DNA from: Inquilinus sp052113205
GTDB taxonomy: Bacteria; Pseudomonadota; Alphaproteobacteria; DSM-16000; Inquilinaceae
Direction of reading: 5' to 3'
Length of the DNA stretch: 64,000 nt
Assembly: GCF_052113205.1 (NCBI RefSeq)
Contig: NZ_JBFRCU010000001.1
Location: 134,574-198,573, forward strand
The position numbers and the translations under genes were made by a program. This document shows, one piece after another, positions 53,558 through 62,448 of this stretch (its first letter is position 1; every line of letters begins with the position of its first letter). Under the pieces are notes generated by a model. That model was not told the DNA's origin. It saw nothing but the letters and a program-made list of their open reading frames with translations, and ran no database searches.

Positions 53558-54060
53558 AGCACCGACTCCCGCGGCGCCGGGCCCAGCGGTTCGGCCGACG
53601 CGCCCCGCATCTCCTGCGCCGCGCGGCGGATCGCCCGCAGGATCCGCATATGGGTGCCGCAGCGGCAGAGATGCGGCTGCAGCGCCTGCCGGATCTCGGG
53701 GTCCGACGGGGTCAGGGTCTTCCGCAGCAGCGCATGCGCCCGGATCATCATGCCGGGGATGCAGTAGCCGCACTGCGCCGCCTGCTCGGCGATGAAGGCG
53801 CGCTGCAGCGGCCCGGGCTCGTCCTCGGTGCCCAGCCCCTCCAGCGTCGTCACCTCCTTGTTCTCCGCCAGCAGCACCGGGACGACGCAGGAGAACACCA
53901 CCTCGCCCTCGACCAGCACGGCGCAGGAGCCGCACTGGCCCAGGCCGCAGCCGAATTTTGCGGCGTTGAGCTGCAGCTCGCCGCGCAGCACGTACAGCAG
54001 CGGCGTGTCGGGATCGGCGGCGATGCGCTGCCGGCGGCCGTTGACCCTGAGCTCGATCAT
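53554..54060 (-). CDS. 2Fe-2S small subunit of the molybdenum dehydrogenase
   Basis: This 168-residue protein carries two 2Fe-2S clusters: FGCGLGQCGSCAVLV (about 37-51, plant-type) and CGYCIPGMMIRAHALL with HLCRCGTHMRILRAI. It accepts electrons from the Mo subunit and hands them to cytochrome c. It lacks a signal peptide, as expected if exported together with the Tat-signal-bearing large subunit. It is coupled to the large-subunit gene. Confidence 0.92.
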   Translation of the reverse strand: MIELRVNGRRQRIAADPDTPLLYVLRGELQLNAAKFGCGLGQCGSCAVLVEGEVVFSCVVPVLLAENKEVTTLEGLGTEDEPGPLQRAFIAEQAAQCGYCIPGMMIRAHALLRKTLTPSDPEIRQALQPHLCRCGTHMRILRAIRRAAQEMRGASAEPLGPAPRESVL

Positions 54061-54069
54061 GACCTCTCC

Positions 54070-55431
54070 CTAATGGCTGGCGGCCGCGACGTCGCCGTGC
54101 CTGGCGGCCTGCACGGCGTCGCCCAGCCCAGTCCAGCCCGGCCGGTCGCTGAAGCGGCCGCGCAGATAGGCCAGCAGCGTCTCCAGCTGCCGGTCCGACA
54201 GGGCGGCGGCGAAGCCCGGCATGATCGGGCTGCGGGCGCCGCTCGCCGCCGGCACGCCGTGGCGGATGATGCGGATCAGGTTGCCCGGGCTGTCGCCGCT
54301 GACGGCGGAGCTGAGCCGGAGGTCGAGGCCGCCGAAGGGCAAGGGCCGGCCGCTCTCATGGCAGGCGGCGCAGGTGCCGGCATAGATCGCGGCGCCGCCA
54401 TCCCCGGCCGGGACGGCGGCGGCGATGGTCTGGCTGCCGGCCGATTGCGGCCGGGTGCCGGGACCGGCCGGGTTGGCGGTGGCCGCCGCCAGGGCGTCGC
54501 CACGCTTCCGGGCGGCCGCATCCGGCAGCCCCATCACCGATGCGACATAGCCGGCGATCGCCTGCACGTCCTGCTCCGGCACCGCCGCCAGGCTGTCGGC
54601 CACCGGGCCCATCGGCCCCTGCGCCGTGCCGTGCTGCCCGTGCCAGCCGTCGCGCAGATAGTGGAACAGCGACTCCCGGGTCCAGGGCACCGGCGCCGGC
54701 GACCCGCTGCCGATCGGCACGGCGTGCCAGCCCTCGGCGTCGCCACCGGCGAAGCGCCGGCCGGTCTCCTCGGCGCCGAACAGGTTGCGCGGCGTGTGGC
54801 AGGCGCCGCAATGCGCCAGCCCCTCGGCCAGATAGGCGCCGCGGTTCCACTCGGCGTCATGCGCCGGGTCGGGCTTGTACGGGCCGGGCCGCAGGAACAG
54901 CAGCTTCCAGCCGGCCAGCACGAAGCGCTGGTTCAGCGGGAAGGGCAGGTCGTTGGCCGGCGCCCGCGCCGCGACCGGCTGGCGCGTCATCAGGAAGGCA
55001 TAGAGCGCCCGGTTGTCCGCGTCGCTCACCAGGGTGAAGTGATCATAGGGGAAGGCCGGGTACAGGTGCCGGCCGGTGCGGTCGACGCCCTCGCGCATCG
55101 CCCGGCCGAACGCCGCCTCCGGCCAGCGGCCGATGCCGGTCCCGGGGTCGGGGGTGATGTTGGTGGAATGCACGGTGCCGAACGGCGTCGGCAGCGCCAA
55201 GCCGCCGGCGAAGGGCCTGCCGCCGGGCGCGGTGTGGCAGGTGGCGCAATTGCCGATCGCGGCCAGCTCGGCGCCTTTCTGCACCAGCGCCGGATCGAAG
55301 CCCGCCGCTGCCGGCGGGCCGACCGGGTCGATCGCCGGCCGCCAGGCATAGGCGGTAAGCCCGGCCGCGCCGCCGACGATCAGCAGCAGCCCGACTCCCA
55401 GCGCGATGCCGCCGGCCTTCAGCAGCCCCAT
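54070..55431 (-). CDS. Tri-haem cytochrome c subunit of the molybdenum dehydrogenase
   Basis: This 453-residue protein has an N-terminal membrane anchor (GGIALGVGLLLIVGGAAGLT) and three haem c motifs, CATCH (about 62-66), CGACH (about 208-212) and CAACH (about 354-358). It is therefore a periplasm-facing electron acceptor that passes electrons to the quinone pool or oxidase. Nine bases separate its stop from the 2Fe-2S gene start, so the three genes form an operon with this one first. Confidence 0.92.
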   Translation of the reverse strand: MGLLKAGGIALGVGLLLIVGGAAGLTAYAWRPAIDPVGPPAAAGFDPALVQKGAELAAIGNCATCHTAPGGRPFAGGLALPTPFGTVHSTNITPDPGTGIGRWPEAAFGRAMREGVDRTGRHLYPAFPYDHFTLVSDADNRALYAFLMTRQPVAARAPANDLPFPLNQRFVLAGWKLLFLRPGPYKPDPAHDAEWNRGAYLAEGLAHCGACHTPRNLFGAEETGRRFAGGDAEGWHAVPIGSGSPAPVPWTRESLFHYLRDGWHGQHGTAQGPMGPVADSLAAVPEQDVQAIAGYVASVMGLPDAAARKRGDALAAATANPAGPGTRPQSAGSQTIAAAVPAGDGGAAIYAGTCAACHESGRPLPFGGLDLRLSSAVSGDSPGNLIRIIRHGVPAASGARSPIMPGFAAALSDRQLETLLAYLRGRFSDRPGWTGLGDAVQAARHGDVAAASH

Positions 55432-55553
55432 GAAGCTCCGTCCCTTGCCCGCCGGCCGGTCCTCTCACGGGTCCTGAGCCGGTGCATTCCTGATTATGCA
55501 AGGGTCGGACAAGACGGCGGTCCTGGCCAGGAGGCGATTTGTCGCCGCCGTGC

Positions 55554-56270
55554 TCAGTTGGTCTGCGCCGAAACCAGCACCGGATCGGCGCGGTAGACCT
55601 CCGGGAACAGCCGCTGCAGGGCCTCGACCTTCGGCAGGTCGTTGATCGCGATATAGGGGCTGGTCGGGTGCAGCGTCAGATAGTCCTGGTGGTAGTCCTC
55701 GGCCGGAGTGAAGGCATGGCCCGGCTCGATCCTGGTCACGATCTGCGCGTCGAACACCCCGGCCCGGTCCAACTGCTCGACATAGGCCTTGGCCAGCCGC
55801 GCCTGCTCCGCATCCGCCGGGAAGATCGCCGAGCGGTACTGGGTGCCGCTGTCCGGTCCCTGGCGGTTCAGCTGGGTCGGGTCATGCGCCACCGAGAAGT
55901 AGATCTGCAGGATCCGGCCATAGCTGATCTGGCGCGGGTCATAGGTGATCTTCACCGATTCCGCATGGCCGGTGCCGCCGCCGCTGACCGTCTCGTACTG
56001 CGCCGACTGGACATCCCCGCCGGCATAGCCGGAGACGGCGGCGGTGACGCCCTTGACGTGCTGGAACACGCCCTGCACGCCCCAGAAGCAGCCGCCGGCC
56101 AGCACCGCGGTCTCCGACGCCGCGCCGCCGGGGGCCGCGCTCTCGTCGACCGCGGGCGGCGGCACCAGCCGCGCCTCCTCGGCCGAGGATTGGGTGACCG
56201 CCAGCCCGGCGGCGACCGCGAGCAGCGACAAGGCGCCGGCCAGCGCCGGCAGGGAAGGGAAGCGCTTCAT
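55554..56270 (-). CDS. msrA: Secreted peptide-methionine (S)-S-oxide reductase
   Basis: This 238-residue enzyme has an N-terminal hydrophobic signal (LPALAGALSLLAVAAGLAV) and the catalytic motif GGCFWG (Cys about 61). Further family segments are GHAESVKITYDP, FFSVAHDP-like FSVAHDPTQLNRQGPDSGTQ and HQDYLTLHP. It should repair oxidised methionines in the periplasm, unlike the cytosolic MsrB at 49502. The ATG at 56270 is chosen because the signal peptide begins there. Confidence 0.93.
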   Translation of the reverse strand: MKRFPSLPALAGALSLLAVAAGLAVTQSSAEEARLVPPPAVDESAAPGGAASETAVLAGGCFWGVQGVFQHVKGVTAAVSGYAGGDVQSAQYETVSGGGTGHAESVKITYDPRQISYGRILQIYFSVAHDPTQLNRQGPDSGTQYRSAIFPADAEQARLAKAYVEQLDRAGVFDAQIVTRIEPGHAFTPAEDYHQDYLTLHPTSPYIAINDLPKVEALQRLFPEVYRADPVLVSAQTN

Positions 56271-56395
56271 CACGATCCGGATCTCCCGTTCGGGCCCATG
56301 GGCTCCGACAGCCGGTTCGCTGGGGGCGACCGTCGGGTTACGGGGCCGGCGCCGCGCGGTCACACGGATGTCACCTCACGCGGCCCGCATGGGCA

Positions 56396-56728
56396 TCACG
56401 GCGCTTCCTCGAGCGGCCACACTTCGACGACGCCGTGCGCAACGGCGCAGGGAGTTTGCGACACCATGGTCACGGCCTCTGCCAGGCTGGCGGCTTCGAT
56501 GACGGCAAAGCCGGCCACCGGCAACGACGAAGACAGGAACGGACCACTCGTCGTTTCGACCTGGGCAGCGTCGGGATTTCGCACCTGCACAGGCGCACCG
56601 GCGATGCCCATCAGCACGCCGCGTTTGCGCAGCGTCTCGTCATGCGCATGGGCTGCGTCGCGAACGGCTATGGCGGTGCGCTCATAGCCCTCACGGCTCC
56701 CGTATCCAATCGTCACGAATTTAGCCAC
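56396..56728 (-). CDS. YCII-domain protein
   Basis: This 110-residue protein is one YCII (dimeric alpha-beta barrel) domain, with FVTIGYGSREGYERTAIAVR, HDETLRKRGVLMGIAGAPVQ and GFAVIEAASLAEAVTMVSQT. Proteins of this kind are often found with ECF sigma factors, but none is adjacent here. The GTG at 56728 follows agggaa. The function is unknown. Confidence 0.8.
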   Translation of the reverse strand: MAKFVTIGYGSREGYERTAIAVRDAAHAHDETLRKRGVLMGIAGAPVQVRNPDAAQVETTSGPFLSSSLPVAGFAVIEAASLAEAVTMVSQTPCAVAHGVVEVWPLEEAP

Positions 56729-57396
56729 GGGCTGTTCCCTTTCGGATTGAAGTGCCCATCCGGAGCTCGCCGGCAACCCCGAGCCTCCTCATCGTGAAAT
56801 GGAGAGCACATCAAACGGTTCCTCTCCCGCCGCGTCCGCCACCTCTCGCTGTGTGAGCAAACTCGGTGCCGGTGGAGCGTCAGAGCGCGCGGCGCAAGCT
56901 CGATCAGAGATACAACTCATACCAGCGGCCTTTGAGATCGACTCTCCGCCCCTTCCTCGTCATGGCGAGCGAAGCGTGGCCATCCAGTCCTGCAGCCGGA
57001 ACGAATCCCACTATTCTGGATGGCCACGCCCCTGCGGGGCTCGCCATGACGGGTCAATATTTCAGGCCGCGGGTATCAGTCCGCGTCCCGACGTGACCGT
57101 AGCCTCTTGCCGCTGGTCTCGGTCCGCCTCGTCGGACTGATGGCGCCATACGGACGCTCTGCTCAGCAGCCTCAGCTTCTGAAGTCCTAGCCCTCCGGCC
57201 AGCTTCATCTCGCCTCGAGGTGTGACGCACCGAGCCATGCGCCGGATCGACGCACGATCGACGCCGCCGGTAACTTCTGCTCGCCGGCACGACGGCTTCA
57301 AAAGCATCGGGCGAGACGTCCCGTAGTGCCATGTCGCTTCAAGCCGCCATCCAAAAGCGTCGCTGTTCAGCGGGCTGTCAAAAAACGGAGAAGATC
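56729..57396. other. 668-bp intergenic region without a supported gene
   Basis: This gap separates the divergent YCII and PEBP genes. The only recognisable structure is the diverged family D repeat at 56958-57051. Short open frames on both strands (for example 57054-57332) have no family similarity and no convincing ribosome-binding site, and they shadow one another. Confidence 0.5.
56958..57051. repeat. Palindromic intergenic repeat, family D-like, diverged
   Basis: The outer arms cgtcatggcgagc and gctcgccatgacg are perfect inverses, and inner arms cgtggccatccag and ctggatggccacg are also perfect. The layout matches family D at 14237 and 34108, though the sequence differs. Confidence 0.7.
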
Positions 57397-57948
57397 ATGC
57401 GGACCGGCACCATTGTGATGTTCGCTGTCCTGGCGGCAGCGCCGGCGTCCTTCGGGGCGGACTTCCGGCTGACCAGCCCGGATATGACCGATGGCAGGAT
57501 GCTGGCCGAGACCTTTGTGATGAACGGTCTCGGTTGCGCCGGGGGCAACTCGTCGCCAGCCCTCGCCTGGTCCGGTACGCCTGCCGGTACGAAGAGCTTC
57601 GTCATCACCGCCTACGATCCGGACGCGCCGACCGGCAGTGGCTGGTGGCACTGGGTCGTGACCGATCTCCCGGCGGCTGCGACGGCGTTGCCGCGCGGCG
57701 CCGGCGATCCAGCCGGAACCGGGCTGCCGACCGGTGCGAAGCAGGGGCGGACGGATTTCGGGTCCGCCTCCTATGGCGGTCCCTGCCCGCCGCGGGAAGA
57801 CGCGCCGCACCGCTATGTGTTCACCGTCCACGCCTTGTCGGTGGCACATCTGCCGGTCGATCCGCAGGTCTCTGCGGCCATGGTCGGCTTCGCCATGCAC
57901 GCCACCGAGATCGGCCGCGCCAGCCTGGTCGTTCTCTACGGGCGCTGA
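57397..57948 (+). CDS. Secreted YbhB/YbcL-family (PEBP-like) protein
   Basis: This 183-residue protein has a signal peptide (MRTGTIVMFAVLAAAPASFG, then A-DFRLTSP). The PEBP-like fold is shown by NSSPALAWSGTPAGTKSF, the DPDAPTG motif, GWWHWVVTDLP and GPCPPREDAPHRYVFTVHAL. Homologues bind small ligands or lipids; the role in bacteria is poorly known. The ATG at 57397 follows acggag. Confidence 0.9.
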   Translation: MRTGTIVMFAVLAAAPASFGADFRLTSPDMTDGRMLAETFVMNGLGCAGGNSSPALAWSGTPAGTKSFVITAYDPDAPTGSGWWHWVVTDLPAAATALPRGAGDPAGTGLPTGAKQGRTDFGSASYGGPCPPREDAPHRYVFTVHALSVAHLPVDPQVSAAMVGFAMHATEIGRASLVVLYGR

Positions 57949-58207
57949 TGCACGGAGCCGCGGAGAAGGTGCAGGAGAACGAGCGTAGCCCGGGCGACCC
58001 CGGCGTTTGCCGAAAGGTGCGGCCAACTTGGTCGGACGAGGCTGCGATGAAAGCGGTGTGGCGAATATCTGGCGTGCTGCGCCTTCGGGATTGCCAAGGT
58101 AACAAGAATTGGTGTCCTCGCTTTCGATCGCGCGCGCCAGCCGGCATTAAATTGTTCCGACGACTCGACCAGTGGCAGAGATAGAGAGGTTTCGATATTC
58201 TCTGCCA

Positions 58208-59179
58208 ATGCACCACGTCGCGATTGTCGTCTATCCGGGTTTTGAGCTCCTCGACGCGTCGGGTCCGGCATCGGTGTTCAATGTCGCAAATCGCGCGCTG
58301 GCCCAGCGTGGATCGTCGCCGTTTTACGACGTCGGCATGTTTTCGCCTCACCCTGGGCCAGTGCGAAGCAGCAGCGGCGTGTCGATCGAGGCACAGTCGC
58401 TTGCTGGTCTTCAGCCCGCTGAAGCGCAAACCCTGCTCATTGCCGGAGCGGAAGGCGAACACCTCGAGCCTGCGCTGTCCGACCCAATCTTGATGGGCGA
58501 GATTCCGAGGCTGGTCGCCGGTGCCGAAAGGTTTGGCTCCGTTTGCAGCGGCGGATTTTTTCTGGCCGCACTTGGGCTGGTCGACGGCCGCCGCGTCGCC
58601 ACGCACTGGGATGCGACCGGCCCGCTCGCCAAGCTCTTTCCAAATGTGTCGGTCGATCCCGAGGCGCTCTATGTCGTCGATGGAAGGCTTTGGACATCGG
58701 GAGGTGTCACATGCGGGATCGATATGGCGCTCGCGATGGTCGCGAACGACCTTAACTCGACGATCGCCGTTGAGATCGCACAGCGCCTGGTCCTCTACGC
58801 AAGACGGCCCGGATACCAGTCACAGTTCAGCCCCGTGCTGCAGGCGCAGCTGACAGCGGACGGCCGCTTCGCCGACCTGATCGATTGGATACGGGCAAAC
58901 CTTCACGAACCGCTGGATGTTCGGTCCCTTGCCGCCCGCGCCAATCTCTCGGATCGCTCCTTCCACCGGAAGTTCGTCGAGGCGACCGGGGCGACGCCGG
59001 CGAGGTTTGTGGAGAAGCTGAGGCTCGATGAAGCGCGCCTTTTGCTGTCGCGCGGCGTTCCCCTCAAATCCGTCGCCGCCAAGGTTGGCCTCTCTCCGCC
59101 CAGCCGATTTGCGGATGCCTTCGAGCGACGCTTCGGTATTGCACCGGGGCTCTTCCGGGATATGCACTCAGATCCGTAG
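58208..59179 (+). CDS. GlxA-like AraC-family regulator with DJ-1/PfpI domain
   Basis: This protein of about 323 residues has an N-terminal DJ-1/PfpI domain (VAIVVYPGFELLDASGPASV, and the nucleophile-elbow region FGSVCSGGFFLAALGLVDGR). The C-terminal AraC HTH pair is LDVRSLAARANLSDRSFHRK and VPLKSVAAKVGLSPPSRFAD. The ATG at 58208 starts the first strand; a GTG at 58172 in the same frame is an alternative. The likely target is the following DUF899 operon, which is on the same strand. Confidence 0.87.
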   Translation: MHHVAIVVYPGFELLDASGPASVFNVANRALAQRGSSPFYDVGMFSPHPGPVRSSSGVSIEAQSLAGLQPAEAQTLLIAGAEGEHLEPALSDPILMGEIPRLVAGAERFGSVCSGGFFLAALGLVDGRRVATHWDATGPLAKLFPNVSVDPEALYVVDGRLWTSGGVTCGIDMALAMVANDLNSTIAVEIAQRLVLYARRPGYQSQFSPVLQAQLTADGRFADLIDWIRANLHEPLDVRSLAARANLSDRSFHRKFVEATGATPARFVEKLRLDEARLLLSRGVPLKSVAAKVGLSPPSRFADAFERRFGIAPGLFRDMHSDP

Positions 59180-59427
59180 TGAATAAGAGCCCGGCAATCG
59201 CTGATTCAGGCACCGCCGGGTAATCCGGTGCTGGCCTCGGCGGCGCCTTGGGCGCCTCTGGCAGAAAATCGCCTAATATTGGCAGCCACCCTCGACAACA
59301 AATCCACTTTCAGAACGTTGATGTGTCGACTCCCAAGCTCCGGCCTCTTGCGAAGTCGCCGGGTGGAGAAGATTGCCGCCGCAAACATGACACCCTGTTC
59401 TAACCGCACGCGATCTGGAGGCATCCA

Positions 59428-60222
59428 ATGAATGATAAATCGGATCAAACCAATGCCCATGGGATGTTCCCAAAAGTTCATCCCCCGATCGTGTCGCGAG
59501 ATGAGTGGGGCAAAGCCCATCGTGCCATGCTGGTAAAGGAAAAGGCGCAGATGAAGGCGCGTGACGCCTTGGTGGCCGAGCGACGCCGCATGCCTTGGAT
59601 GGCCGTCGAGAGCAACTACAAATTCGAAGGCCCGAACGGGCCGGCCAGCTTGCTCGACCTTTTTGAAGGCCGCCGGCAGCTCATCGTCTATCGCGCCTTC
59701 TTCGAATCTGAGGTCCACGGCTGGCCTGACCACGCCTGTATCGGGTGCTCGATGGTTGCTGATCAAGTGTCTCATCTGGCGCACGTCAACGCCCGCGACG
59801 TGACTGTCGTCTATGTGTCACGCGCTTCCCAGGCGGATATCGAGCGGCAAAAGGCGCGCATGGGCTGGGAGCAAATCCCCTGGTACACGCTCACGGACAA
59901 TTTCGATGCCGATTTCGGTGTCGATCAATGGCACGGCCACAATGCGTTCATCCAGGACGGCGCCAACATCTACCGCACCTATTTCATCAACGGTCGCGGC
60001 GACGAGGCCATGGGCACGCCCTGGAGCTATCTCGACATGGCGCCGCTCGGTCGCCAGGAAGTGTGGGAAGACTCGCCGAAGGGATATCCGCAGACGCCTC
60101 CCTACAAATGGCAGAACTGGCACGACAGCTACTCACCTGACGGCAAGATTGATCCCGAGTGGGATAAGGTGTCCTCCGCCGGCGTCGAGGCTTTCAAACG
60201 CGGTGAATACGACCGATCATGA
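59428..60222 (+). CDS. DUF899 (thioredoxin-like) protein
   Basis: This 264-residue protein matches the DUF899 family: VSRDEWGKAHRAMLVKEKAQ, RRRMPWMAVE, LFEGRRQLIVYRAFF, HACIGCSMVADQVSHLAHVN and GWEQIPWYTLTDNFDADFGV. The fold is thioredoxin-like and the Cys pair in the CIGC segment fits that. A tggagg site precedes the ATG. The function is unknown, although the operon with a small membrane protein and the GlxA-like regulator is a known sort of arrangement. Confidence 0.88.
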   Translation: MNDKSDQTNAHGMFPKVHPPIVSRDEWGKAHRAMLVKEKAQMKARDALVAERRRMPWMAVESNYKFEGPNGPASLLDLFEGRRQLIVYRAFFESEVHGWPDHACIGCSMVADQVSHLAHVNARDVTVVYVSRASQADIERQKARMGWEQIPWYTLTDNFDADFGVDQWHGHNAFIQDGANIYRTYFINGRGDEAMGTPWSYLDMAPLGRQEVWEDSPKGYPQTPPYKWQNWHDSYSPDGKIDPEWDKVSSAGVEAFKRGEYDRS

Positions 60223-60539
60223 GATCGGCACCGACAGAAGAAGCGCGCTCGAACGATGATCGCGGGAGTATGCGAACGGCTGACTGCCTGACCTTGGCCG
60301 CTACTCCTGTCTTTGCGTTCATGGCGTTGATCACGGCGCAGAGCAATGATGCCCGTGACGTTCTGTGTGGCGCTGCCGGCGGCTCGCCATGGAGTGGCAT
60401 GGTGGCGATGTACGCGCTGATGTCTGTCGCGCATCTCCCGCCGTGGGTGCGCTTGCTCGCGCGTCGAAGAAACGCCAGGGTTCCAGGCGATCCGCCACGC
60501 GGAACTCGGCCTTTGTCGCAAGACGCGCCGATATCCTAG
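60219..60539 (+). CDS. Small membrane protein downstream of DUF899
   Basis: This 106-residue protein starts inside the DUF899 stop (ATGA). It has two hydrophobic segments (LTLAATPVFAFMALITA and MVAMYALMSVAHLPPWVRLL) with a Cys-containing loop (DVLCGAAGG). Such short proteins with an LTGMVxMYxLMS-like second span occur beside DUF899 genes, from general memory of the family. The last 25 residues are Arg/Pro-rich and may not be structured. An internal start at 60270 is possible. Confidence 0.65.
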   Translation: MRSAPTEEARSNDDRGSMRTADCLTLAATPVFAFMALITAQSNDARDVLCGAAGGSPWSGMVAMYALMSVAHLPPWVRLLARRRNARVPGDPPRGTRPLSQDAPIS

Positions 60540-60579
60540 CCAGGCAAGGGGCAACTTGTTCGGGCGGAGCCGAGTGGTT

Positions 60580-61104
60580 CTACCTGGACCTCACGTAAGC
60601 GAAGCAGTCACGCGGCTCACTGCTGACATTTGGGGCTACGATCCATCGTCGAAGGAGACCTTCGCGCTCCAGGCCGGCCTTCTCCATGACCCTTGCGGAG
60701 CCGATGTTCTCGCAGTCGCAGACATCTCCGATGCGCCAGATCTCGGCTTGGTCCAATGCCCAGCGCGCCGCGTGCGACAGCACTTCGGTCATCAGTCCCA
60801 TCCCCCAGAACGGGCGAGCAAGGACGTACCCGTATCCGAGGCTGTGGCGGGCGACGCGCCGGAGGGCGAAGGAGCCGATGACCTTTCCGTCTCGCCTGCC
60901 AACCAGAACATAGGTCTTCGACTGCGTCTCAAGCTGGCAACGAGCTATGTGCGTCTCTGTCTCCGCGATCGTGGCATGGGGCCTCCATGTCAGAAAACGG
61001 GTCACCTCCGGATCCTGAGCATAACCGTCGAAGATGGCCGCGGCATCGATCGGCGCGATCGGTCGGAGCAGCAGTCTGGCGGTGTCAAGGCGCTCCGGGA
61101 ACAT
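60580..61104 (-). CDS. GNAT-family N-acetyltransferase (RimJ/RimL-like)
   Basis: This 174-residue protein has LDTARLLLRPIAPIDAAAIF at the start, the acetyl-CoA region YGYVLARPFWGMGLMTEVLS and CDCENIGSARVMEKAGLERE near the end. The ATG at 61104 gives the normal size; the open frame upstream is not conserved. Its start overlaps a truncated bacteriophytochrome gene by 20 bp, so the 5' region has been rearranged. Confidence 0.87.
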   Translation of the reverse strand: MFPERLDTARLLLRPIAPIDAAAIFDGYAQDPEVTRFLTWRPHATIAETETHIARCQLETQSKTYVLVGRRDGKVIGSFALRRVARHSLGYGYVLARPFWGMGLMTEVLSHAARWALDQAEIWRIGDVCDCENIGSARVMEKAGLEREGLLRRWIVAPNVSSEPRDCFAYVRSR

Positions 61105-61258
61105 GCGTCCAAGCCTGCCATGAAGCTCGACATCTGTCAGCCGGGATGTCGAGCGTTTCGGCATCGACGACCAGCAGAACTCCGTGCGGTTGGATCGAGC
61201 CCGGGATGTGGATCGGCTCGCGATCGCATGCCGACAGGTCAAATTTAGCTTTTGACAT
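61085..61258 (-). pseudogene. Truncated bacteriophytochrome N terminus
   Basis: From the ATG at 61258 the frame reads MSKAKFDLSACDREPIHIPG followed by SIQPHGVLLVVDAETLDI. This is the start of bacteriophytochromes, including the Cys that would bind biliverdin and the EPIHIPGSIQPHG motif of the PAS domain. Similarity stops after about 38 residues, and the frame ends at 61085 inside the acetyltransferase gene. The GAF, PHY and kinase domains are absent, so this is a remnant. Confidence 0.75.
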
Positions 61259-61656
61259 ACTTGTTCCACCGAACCGCGAGCGCGATAACGCCGATCTTGC
61301 CGAAGGTTCGATAAGAGTACTGCTGAATCCGGGATTGCCCAAGCGCTCTACTACGAGGAGGTGGCTCACCGTCCTTCGTTTCCGCGACAGATAATTCGCT
61401 CATGCCCCACTATTCTGCCTCTTCTCGGGCATGACGCCGGACTGCGCCTGGCGGCCCTGATCAGCGGTTTAGATACCGGCGCTTGTTGTCGGCAGCCTAC
61501 CCCGAAAGGCGTATTTGAGGCGTCTGAATAGCGTGTTATGGTTACTTCGCTTCGACCGAGGAAATGAATGTGTTCGGGCCGTCACCCGGCACACGGTCTT
61601 GCGGATACAGTATTCTTGCCCGTGTTGACGGATCGGGAAGGAACGCTTGAAGCTGG
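61259..61656. other. 398-bp region without a supported gene
   Basis: It lies upstream of the phytochrome remnant and downstream of the LuxR gene terminator. Short open frames exist on both strands, but none shows a recognisable motif. It contains no repeat of the families seen elsewhere. Confidence 0.4.
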
Positions 61657-61683
61657 AAAGGCCGCCGCTGTTTGGCGGCCTTT
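61657..61683. terminator. Factor-independent-type terminator hairpin
   Basis: Ten-base arms aaaggccgcc and ggcggccttt enclose a seven-base loop, ending six bases before the LuxR gene stop codon region at 61690. T-runs occur at both ends, so it could work in both directions. Confidence 0.7.
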
Positions 61684-61689
61684 TCCATG

Positions 61690-62448
61690 TCAGGCGGCTC
61701 GGGTTTTCGCCGCGTGCAGCTTGAAGGCGACCTCGGTCCGGTTCCGGGCCTGCAGTTTCTTCATGATGGTCCGGATGTGCACCTTCACCGTGCTCTCACA
61801 CAGCTTAAGCTCATAGGCGATGATCTTGTTCGGCTTTCCCATCGCGACGGCATCTGCGACTGCGGCCTGCCGCTCCGAGAGGCCGAGCAGACTGTGAACG
61901 GTCTGCTCGCGCTCCGGCCGCTCATGGCTTGAGTTCAGGAGGGCGCTGGCAGGCACGAACGTGCCTCCGGCCATCGCGAGGCAAAGCGCTCCGACTGCGA
62001 CGCTCAGGCTGACGCTGGTGGGAATATAGCCGCGGGCCCCTTGTGCCAGGATCTCGGCAATATGCCGGGAATCCTCGCTCTCGCCCATCATGACCACAGG
62101 GATGTCGGGATGGGCGCCGACCAGCGCCCGAAGCTCCTCCTCGGACGACTGGCTATCATGATGGCCCGCGCCACCCTCCATCAGGATCACCGAGGTGGCG
62201 CTCCGATCCGGGCTCCCTTCCCACTCACCGATATCGGCGAATGCCCGAATGCGAAAGCGCGCATCCGTTGCGGCCAGCGCCTGCGTCAGGGTTTCCCGAC
62301 CCAGGGCGCGTCTGTCGATGATCGCGACCGTTCTCAGGCCACGAGCGGGATGGTCCACCGTCCGGTCGCTGGTGGAATGATTGATCTCAGATTCTGCCGC
62401 CTCGATCGCGGCGGAAAGCGCATCCGATTGGTTGCTGACGAAATCCAT
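61690..62448 (-). CDS. LuxR-type response regulator with degenerate receiver
   Basis: This 252-residue protein has an N-terminal region of about 40 residues, a receiver-like domain (TVAIIDRRALGRETLTQALA, VILMEGG, VMMGESED, GARGYIPTSVS) and a C-terminal LuxR HTH (SLLGLSERQAAVADAVAMGK, IIAYELKLCESTVKVHIRTI). At the phospho-acceptor position the sequence reads LMEGG, with Glu about residue 91 in place of Asp, so phosphorylation is doubtful. No sensor kinase lies next to it; the phytochrome remnant is about 430 bp downstream. Confidence 0.85.
   Translation of the reverse strand: MDFVSNQSDALSAAIEAAESEINHSTSDRTVDHPARGLRTVAIIDRRALGRETLTQALAATDARFRIRAFADIGEWEGSPDRSATSVILMEGGAGHHDSQSSEEELRALVGAHPDIPVVMMGESEDSRHIAEILAQGARGYIPTSVSLSVAVGALCLAMAGGTFVPASALLNSSHERPEREQTVHSLLGLSERQAAVADAVAMGKPNKIIAYELKLCESTVKVHIRTIMKKLQARNRTEVAFKLHAAKTRAA

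Noticed and set aside
51326..55431. A second xanthine dehydrogenase
   Set aside because: The Tat-type signal, separate 2Fe-2S subunit without FAD domain and tri-haem cytochrome c mark a periplasmic dehydrogenase of the isoquinoline/aldehyde type.
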